Shown here: in pieces, positions 50,722 through 55,916 of the stretch
How positions within the stretch are numbered: position 1 is the stretch's first letter
How the letters are laid out: each line of letters opens with the position of its first letter
Translations under genes and position numbers: made by a program
Source: Magnetococcales bacterium
GTDB lineage: Bacteria > Pseudomonadota > Magnetococcia > Magnetococcales > UBA8363
DNA length: 55,916 nucleotides
Direction: 5' to 3'
Assembly (NCBI GenBank): GCA_002753515.1
Contig: PEAK01000015.1
Location: 14,179 to 70,094 of the forward strand
The notes under the pieces: model-generated
The model's input: only the letters and a program-made list of their open reading frames with translations
What the model was told of the DNA's origin: nothing
Databases searched by the model: none

Positions 50722-51051
50722 TCAAACGATCTTACGGACCTTGGTTTCATACTCCTGTAAAACGCGCTGCAAGGTTTCCACCAAATTTTTGGCAACCGAA
50801 GGTGTCATGATGATACGGGAGGAGAGTTGGATGATGATCTCTTCGCTCACCGTACCCCAGGTCATGTTGGTACCGAACAACAACGTCACCTCATCCTTGC
50901 TCATGCCAACGTTGGCCACGTTGGAATAATGGGTGATCATTTGCCGATCGTCAAACCGAACTCGGACGCTACGACCATCAGCATCCGTGGGTGCCTGAAT
51001 GGCGTCCGATCCCGTTACCGTTTGCGGCATCTCATTCTTGTTTTCCGCCAT
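50722..51051 (-). CDS. DUF3467 protein, first gene of the export operon
   Basis: The product is 109 residues. VRFDDRQMITHYSNVANV, EVTLLFGTNMTW, EEIIIQLSSRIIMTP and an ending LQEYE are the DUF3467 signature; function is unknown, small soluble beta-rich fold expected. ATG 51051 follows ACAGGAG with 11-base spacing, the best SD in the operon, so the promoter probably lies in 51052-51236. Its stop is overlapped by the in-frame TTG of the TolC-like gene. Confidence 0.85.
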   Translation of the reverse strand: MAENKNEMPQTVTGSDAIQAPTDADGRSVRVRFDDRQMITHYSNVANVGMSKDEVTLLFGTNMTWGTVSEEIIIQLSSRIIMTPSVAKNLVETLQRVLQEYETKVRKIV

Positions 51052-51717
51052 GTATCAATAAGCTCCTGTTGCAAATGATTCCAATAGGATAGATGCAAAC
51101 ACCAAACATGCCAACGAGTGTAGCATAACATCCGCTTGAGCGAAAGCCACACAGCAATGTTGCAACGGAAAACAATTGAGGCATTACCAAGAACATCGGG
51201 AAAAAACTTCAGAGAGAATAACAAAAAACACCATATCTATGAACTTGTCCAGTTGGGCCACGCGGAAATAAATTCATCAACACTCGGATTGTTCTTAACT
51301 TCACCCTTCCCGCCCACTGACATTTCACAAACCTGATTCGACATTTCATCCAAAATCTGTCCAAATGGACCAATCGGAAGGGATATGTCAATGATTGATT
51401 TCCTTAGCTAATTGGAAGTGGCGGGAAAGGGCAATAGGGATTTCCAAAGGTTCCCTCGAAGGAGGTACTTTCAAAGGTTCCTCCAATGCATTTTTGCTCA
51501 GAATGGGATTTATATTAAAATGTTTACAGCAGGCAACTGCCAAACTAAAAGCTAAACTCGCTTTTCCAGGAACAACAACCGTCGCATCATTTCCATTAAT
51601 AATATGATACATATAATCTCGATGAGCATTTTATTTACGTGATACCTCAGTTTTGTAACCATAATAAAGGGCACTCTGACCTTTTTGGATTTTTCTCCCG
51701 GTAACCTTTTCAGCTAG

Positions 51718-52561
51718 GGCGTGTTGACATTCAATAACTGATAGCTTTTAACTATCATTAATCTGGTCCATACTGTCACTTTTGGAGGCTGAAAATGGAC
51801 CGATTGATTTTGCGGGACGACCAATGGGAAAGGATCGAAAAAGAGTTACCCGGCAAGGCTGGAGATCCTGGAAAAACTGCTGAGAATAATCGACTCTTTG
51901 TTGAGGGAGTCCTTTGGATCGACCGAACTGGTTCACCATGGAGAGACTTGCCCACGCTATTCGGGAATTGGAATAGCGTATACCAAAGGTTCAATCGCTG
52001 GTCCAAGAAAGGAATCTGGAACCGCTTGAAAGAATTCGTTTCTGATGATCCAGATCTTGAAGAGTTCCTTATCGACAGTTCCATTATCAGGGTCCATCAA
52101 CATGCGGCGGGCGCTCAAAAAAAAAGAGGGAAAGCAAGCCATCGGAAAATCGAGAGGAGGGAGGACGACAAAAATTCATGCCGGGATTGATGCTCTTGGA
52201 AATCCACTGCGAATCCTCCTGACTGAAGGCCAAGCTCATGATGTGACCAAGGCAGAGGAAATGCTTGATGGGTACCACCCTGAAATGGTGATTGCCGACA
52301 AAGCCTACGATGCGGATCACTTCATAACCGCCATCCATAATGCTGGGGCAGTGCCGGTCATTCCACCAAAAAGCAACCGAAAAGAGCGACGGGATTACGA
52401 TGCGCATTGGTACAAGGACCGAAACCTCGTCGAGCGTTTTTTTAATCGAATCAAACAATTTCGCCGCATCGCAACGCGCTATGAGAAACTTGATCGGAAC
52501 TATGAAGCCATGCTTCAGATTGTTTGTGTGTTGATATGGTTGGCCTGAATGTCAACACGCC
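51718..52561 (+). mobile_element. IS5-family element (IS427-like), 844 bp
   Basis: The ends GGCGTGTTGACATTCA and TGAATGTCAACACGCC are perfect 16-bp inverted repeats. A CTAG target duplication flanks them (51714-51717 and 52562-52565), matching the YTAR target of IS5 elements. Intact in length and likely active or recently so. It disrupts a FAD oxidoreductase gene. Confidence 0.93.
51795..52548 (+). CDS. IS5-family transposase in two frames (orfA/orfB frameshift)
   Basis: orfA runs 51795-52190 with the DUF4096-like head (WERIEKELPGKAGDPG, GVLWIDRTGSPWRDLP) and the first catalytic Asp in IDSSIIRVHQHAAGA. orfB, ending at 52548, carries SRGGRTTKIHAGIDALGNPL, the second Asp (IADKAYDAD) and the Glu in ERFFNRIKQFRRIATRYEK. 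The DDE triad is therefore split, and a frame change at the A9 run (about 52117-52125) is needed. This organisation is usual for the IS427 group and is probably programmed rather than a defect. Confidence 0.9.
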
Positions 52562-53531
52562 CTAGATTTATCATCCGTTCATGCTCCGCAGATGGATTAG
52601 GAAGAGTATTCTCTTTGTAATATGAAGCATTTCCAAAAACAGAGTATTTTATTCCATTAATATCATGAAAAATGTGGTTAACACTGTTGGATAGAATCGG
52701 AGTCATCCTAACAAAATTAATATCGCATATTGCTGGTTTGACTACCAATATGGGGCTAATAACAATATTCATATTGACGTTTACCAATCCACCAATCCAT
52801 CGTCCAGTTGCAACAATACAATTTTTCGAGAAAAATGTCTCATTATCAGTCGAAACATTTTTATTATTAATGGATCTTACTATAATATTTGTTTTTAACT
52901 TACCCCCATACAAAGGAACGACTTTAACAAATCTTCTGCAATAGTCACTCCATTCATAGTTCTATCCGAACTTGTCAGAATAACCGATGTGGAGTCAAAC
53001 GCAATATTTTCATATTTTTTTGTATTTCGACACCGGTCGAAATGGGGAGAAAAACATGCCCAAGAAATTTGGGATGAGAACTCTTTACTGAAGTCCAGAG
53101 AATTGAACCATGCCAGCCGACCTTGAGCAAGCAATACCGCCAAATACCATAAAGGTCGCAAAAAAATTGGGGAAATTCGGCTCGAAGGTTCATAAAAGTA
53201 ATTAATAGGCTCTTTACCAAACCATCCTGGATAATCACTAGTAATCAGTGAGGAGCCATGGCGAAGATTCATGCGTGGAAAATGAGAATAATAAGCAAAA
53301 AGATTGTCCAGATTCTTGATAAGCCCATGAAAAAAAAATGGGGTAGGGATGGCTGCATAAAGAGCTCCCGTATGAAACCAGCCCTGGTGATCGCTTGATG
53401 ACATTCCGCATAGAGAAGAGGATGCCTCCAGAAGCAATACAGACTGCCCAGACCTTTGCAAAAGTTCGGCAATCGCCAACCCCGCAATTCCCCCTCCAAC
53501 CACTATAAAATCATAAGTCATAACAATCCTG

Positions 53532-54068
53532 TTATCTTAGTGTAAACGCGCCTTTTTCGTCGTCCCCTGGCCAGAGTGTTTTGAACCAGTTGGTGGAATG
53601 ATGTGTACTAGCTTCGAATACTTTAGTGTAAGCATCTTCCAGACGTACCATCAGATCGGTCTTGAATTGAGGATCGAAAGATTCCTTTCCCTGGAGATAA
53701 CGACCACAGCGCACTTCAAATGATATCTTGTCCACTTGGTTGAGATTGTAAGGGAACCAGTCCGAGACCAGTTGTCCTGTTAAACGTAAGTTGGACGGCA
53801 CTTCGGCAAGCTGGGAATGACGAGCAAAGAAAAGTTCTTGATCAATTGAAGCTGAAAAGGCGATCACAGCAGACCACCATCCGGTAGGCTGATGTGAAAA
53901 TCGAATCCGCATAAACGACCAGCAAATTGCATCTGTCTGAGTAATTACTTGAATTCTCGGCCTTTCCATAATGTCAGCCCTGTCCACTAGACAGTCTATG
54001 TTGAAGCTGTCTTTACATTTGATAATGTTGTGTATCTTGTCCGAACCCTGAGTAGGGTCCACTCCCAC
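53532..54068 (-). CDS. Unrecognised 178-residue protein upstream of the FAD pseudogene
   Basis: No family was recognised. GTG 54068 is the longest start; an inner ATG (MERPRIQVITQTDA) is also plausible. Composition is balanced, with no membrane segment or signal peptide and many aromatic residues (WWSAVIAFSAS, SDWFPYNL, NWFKTLWPGDDEKG). It stops 10 bp before the FAD gene on the same strand, so they were probably co-transcribed. A TIGR02450-like or accessory role to the oxidoreductase cannot be decided from sequence alone. Confidence 0.6.
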   Translation of the reverse strand: MGVDPTQGSDKIHNIIKCKDSFNIDCLVDRADIMERPRIQVITQTDAICWSFMRIRFSHQPTGWWSAVIAFSASIDQELFFARHSQLAEVPSNLRLTGQLVSDWFPYNLNQVDKISFEVRCGRYLQGKESFDPQFKTDLMVRLEDAYTKVFEASTHHSTNWFKTLWPGDDEKGAFTLR

Positions 54069-54160
54069 CCCTTCGAATACTCCTTTTCATTCTGGAAAGC
54101 ACTTAAATAGGATATATTGATCCATCTGACCCTACCCAAAATTGATTCGCTGAGGGGCAC

Positions 54161-54195
54161 AGGCCTTGGCCTCAACTCGTTGAGACTTAAGGCCT
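54161..54195. other. Hairpin after the amidase gene
   Basis: AGGCCTT and AAGGCCT, with an inner CTCAA/TTGAG stem, form a 35-base hairpin 30 bp downstream of the minus-strand stop at 54225. No T-run follows on that strand, so it is at best an mRNA end stabiliser or factor-dependent end. Confidence 0.4.
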
Positions 54196-54224
54196 GAAAA
54201 ACTTAAGCACCAGATTTCAAATCA

Positions 54225-54929
54225 TCATAAGGGCTTGATAAGTGCCTGATAGGTTTCTTTGCCAACTTCACCATCCGGGATTAACCCCTCACTTTTTTGG
54301 AATGCAGCCACAGCAGCTTGTGTTTTTGCCCCGAATACACCATCGATATGGCCAACATCATAACCACGATTTTTCAACTTTGTTTGAATTTCTGCTATTT
54401 TCGGATCGACCATCAATGGTTTCGTGAAACGGAATACCACGGCTTGTAGGACTGCGACCGGAACGGGACTATTAGACGGGTTATACTGGACCCCAGGAAC
54501 CAGGATACCAAAGTCCCAACGGCGCCCGGAGAGAGTGCTGCGAATGACACCATCTTTTGAACTGTGAGCCTCTACAGTGCCGCCTTTACCGTCAGAAATG
54601 ACAATATGACCACCCAATTTGACAGAGGGATGGGGTTCTCGCAACACAAAAGCCCCCGGGATCTTTGCCGCATGCGTAACATCAATAATCGCGTTGGCAG
54701 AGTGTGCCTGTTCGCTCCAATAGCCGGTATAAGCGTCGGCTTTGGCGGGATTACCAAGGGGTTTGGTGCCGAATAAAATGCCGGTTGCCTGATAGAGTGC
54801 CCACGATGCCAACTCGGCGCAATCCCATGGACCTGCCCAATTAGGGTCATTTTTTGGAACTGATTGTCCTAAAACGTACTTTTGACCCAAACGTGATTCA
54901 GCTTTTTTAACGATTTCTTCTCCGTTCAT
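54225..54929 (-). CDS. Putative NlpC/P60-like cell-wall amidase with peptidoglycan-binding domain
   Basis: The product is 234 residues. The N-terminal catalytic part has the Cys in PWDCAELASWALY and a His in KLGGHIVISDG, the expected Cys-His pair of a papain-like (NlpC/P60 or CHAP) amidase. A C-terminal peptidoglycan-binding type 1 domain follows (IQTKLKNRGYDVGHIDG, TQAAVAAFQKSEG). There is no signal peptide, as in phage or secretion-dependent lysins. GGGGGA lies 8 bases before ATG 54929. Its role (phage remnant, effector or autolysin) is open. Confidence 0.78.
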   Translation of the reverse strand: MNGEEIVKKAESRLGQKYVLGQSVPKNDPNWAGPWDCAELASWALYQATGILFGTKPLGNPAKADAYTGYWSEQAHSANAIIDVTHAAKIPGAFVLREPHPSVKLGGHIVISDGKGGTVEAHSSKDGVIRSTLSGRRWDFGILVPGVQYNPSNSPVPVAVLQAVVFRFTKPLMVDPKIAEIQTKLKNRGYDVGHIDGVFGAKTQAAVAAFQKSEGLIPDGEVGKETYQALIKPL

Positions 54930-55078
54930 TGTGTTATTCCCCCTTTAGGCATTCAAGTTAAAGGTAATCTAGCTTGGAAGTGGACATTTTCCTCTTGCTA
55001 AATGAAAATAAAGAGTTCCTGTCTCACACACAGCAATAGCGTAACTGCGAAAAATATTTTGGGATCTTTAAAAAAACC

Positions 55079-55585
55079 TTACAGAGACGCGTAGCAACTG
55101 GCTATCAGGGCTGCACGCTGTGGCCCAAACAAATGTAGGTAATCCCCTGATAAACCGTAGATTGAAGATATTAAAAGATTTATATGTGCTATAGTAGGCA
55201 ACAAGCCGAGATCCCTAAGCATTCGGACCGCCCAACAATCAACCCGAGATTCATCACCGTTCAATGGAGGGGGTAAGGCATGATGACCGCATTCGTGGGC
55301 ATACCAGAATTGCAGTACACTGTTTGGGAGCCTCGCTGCTATAAGTGAGTTCATTTGGATAACACGATGTTCTGGATAAGACCTACCAATATCATTTAGA
55401 GAATTATTAACTACCAGAATGACGTCTCCCCCCAAGGCGTTCCTGCATGTCATCGGAATCCCACCAACAGAAGGAATTGAGGTGCGAAATCCTTGGGGCA
55501 GTATTTGCGCGTTAACTTTACTAATATTAATAATTGACAATAATGTCAAAACCGTAAAAAATAAACAAAACTTAATTATTTTCAT
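55079..55585 (-). CDS. Secreted small HExxH metalloprotease-like protein
   Basis: The product is 168 residues. A clear signal peptide (about 1-26, ending KVNA) precedes a small domain with HECGHHALPPP, a HExxH zinc site, and ESRVDCWAVRML about 15 residues later, which may supply the third ligand. It fits a minimal gluzincin-like fold that acts in the periplasm or outside. SD is GGGGGA before ATG 55585, like the neighbouring amidase. Substrate unknown. Cysteines at CRNALGG, HECGH, VDCWA and SCYASL could form disulphides. Confidence 0.7.
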   Translation of the reverse strand: MKIIKFCLFFTVLTLLSIINISKVNAQILPQGFRTSIPSVGGIPMTCRNALGGDVILVVNNSLNDIGRSYPEHRVIQMNSLIAARLPNSVLQFWYAHECGHHALPPPLNGDESRVDCWAVRMLRDLGLLPTIAHINLLISSIYGLSGDYLHLFGPQRAALIASCYASL

Positions 55586-55916
55586 AGTTTTTCCCCCAAA
55601 AAATATAATAAAGCTTGAAGGCTCAATATCCAGAGATCAGAAAAATGATAGTTAGGGGATAATCCTACTGGGGATCTTAGAAAACTTCAAGGAAATTTTT
55701 TCCAGATGATTTCACTCAGAAGAACAGAATAATATATTATTTTATCATATATTAGTAGCTATCAATGGCACCAATTCCAAAAAGAATCTTAATGTTGCCA
55801 GCACCGGTCCGGAACTGTAGGAACACCACCGGCTTGAAAATGCGAGTGGGATCTTCTTCTCTTCTTCAAAAAATCAGATAAAGAAATCTTTTTTCTTCCC
55901 TCTTTTTTTTCTTTTC
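55586..55916. other. A+T-rich right end of the window without a recognised gene
   Basis: No ORF with a believable SD or recognisable motif was found on either strand. The final 60 bases are an almost pure T/C run (CTTCTTCAAAAAATC... to TTCTTTTC). The SD and probable promoter of the secreted metalloprotease-like gene lie at its left edge. Confidence 0.5.

Larger units (their letters stand above)
51237..53521 (-). pseudogene. FAD-dependent oxidoreductase gene destroyed by an IS element, frameshifts and a stop
   Basis: The N-terminal part (53521-52895) has the Rossmann GGGIAGLAIAELLQRSG and SVLLLEASSSLCGMSSSDHQG of DAO/FAD enzymes. Near 52905 a 1-nt frameshift moves the coding to the next frame (VVPLYGGKLKTNIIV, CIVATGRWIG, to SAEHERMIN). 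The IS element cuts here. Removing it and one CTAG joins SAEHERMIN-LAEKVTG in frame and continues to YYGYKTEVSRK, an in-frame TAA, then NAHRDYMYHIINGND and VVPGKASLAFSLAVA, ending at 51388. Reading may have continued in a third frame to 51237 (ISLPIGPFGQILDEM). At least three lesions; no activity expected. Substrate unknown. Confidence 0.8.

Noticed and set aside
55419-55655. Plus-strand ORF at the right end
   Set aside because: Antisense to the signal peptide and SD of the secreted metalloprotease-like gene; no motif or SD.

Overview
The window is chromosomal DNA of a Gram-negative proteobacterium. It carries rsmJ, glnE and pdxJ-acpS, a cytochrome c type nitric oxide reductase cluster behind a sigma-54 promoter, and a periplasm-spanning export operon. 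The very large LEPR-type repeat protein, the SecA/M50/HlyD/TolC operon and the GAF-HD-GYP protein would fit a marine or magnetotactic (Magnetococcales-like) lineage. That placement is inference: no rRNA or magnetosome gene is present.

Layout. 1-10252 (minus) is the N-terminal part of a giant surface or secreted protein of at least 3417 residues: an LEPR-like motif, two DUF4347 domains, a right-handed beta-helix, then long cadherin/VCBS-like repeats that are tandem at the DNA level. 10.4-22.1 kb holds ordinary genes: an orphan HicB, hrpA-rsmJ, a CHASE2 cyclase-like protein with lost catalytic residues, a GAF-HD-GYP protein and metG. 22.1-23.1 kb is a repeat-rich gap with two arrays of a TGTCCA motif, a 205-bp MITE with perfect 24-bp inverted ends, a gene fragment and the first of three copies of a second, 150-bp MITE. 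23.1-30.2 kb is the nor locus (norC-norB-norQ-FeS-norD, minus) with a divergent sigma-54 activator whose PAS domain carries four cysteines. 30.4-41.3 kb holds a broken MNT/HEPN pair, an orphan HicB, a GAF-containing GspE/PilB-type ATPase, acpS-pdxJ-AsmA, glnE, and a Phd antitoxin with a truncated RelE remnant. 41.4-43.2 kb is a defence-like scrap yard: a macro-SEFIR gene broken by a stop codon and by the third MITE, an IS1595 fragment and an HNH nuclease. 43.3-51.1 kb is a tightly overlapping operon (DUF3467, TolC-like, HlyD-like, PqqD-like/M50/HlyD, SecA-like) that reads as a composite export machine. 51.2-55.9 kb holds a FAD oxidoreductase pseudogene split by an IS5-family element, a hypothetical gene, a probable cell-wall amidase with a peptidoglycan-binding domain and a small secreted HECGH protein.

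How they work together. The nor genes form an NO detoxification or denitrification unit. A sigma-54 core promoter with enhancer-like palindromes lies between norC and its likely activator. The export operon is the strongest candidate for a poorly described system: a cytosolic SecA-type motor, a membrane M50 protease fused to an adaptor, a second adaptor and an outer-membrane channel are translationally coupled, and one subunit appears to need a -1 frameshift on an A10 tract. The giant LEPR/DUF4347 protein 33 kb away is a plausible cargo, but that link is inference.

The window also shows repeated decay. Four antitoxin-like genes have no intact toxin, three copies of one MITE family sit in or beside genes, and two genes can be reconstructed in frame by removing a mobile element and one target-site copy.
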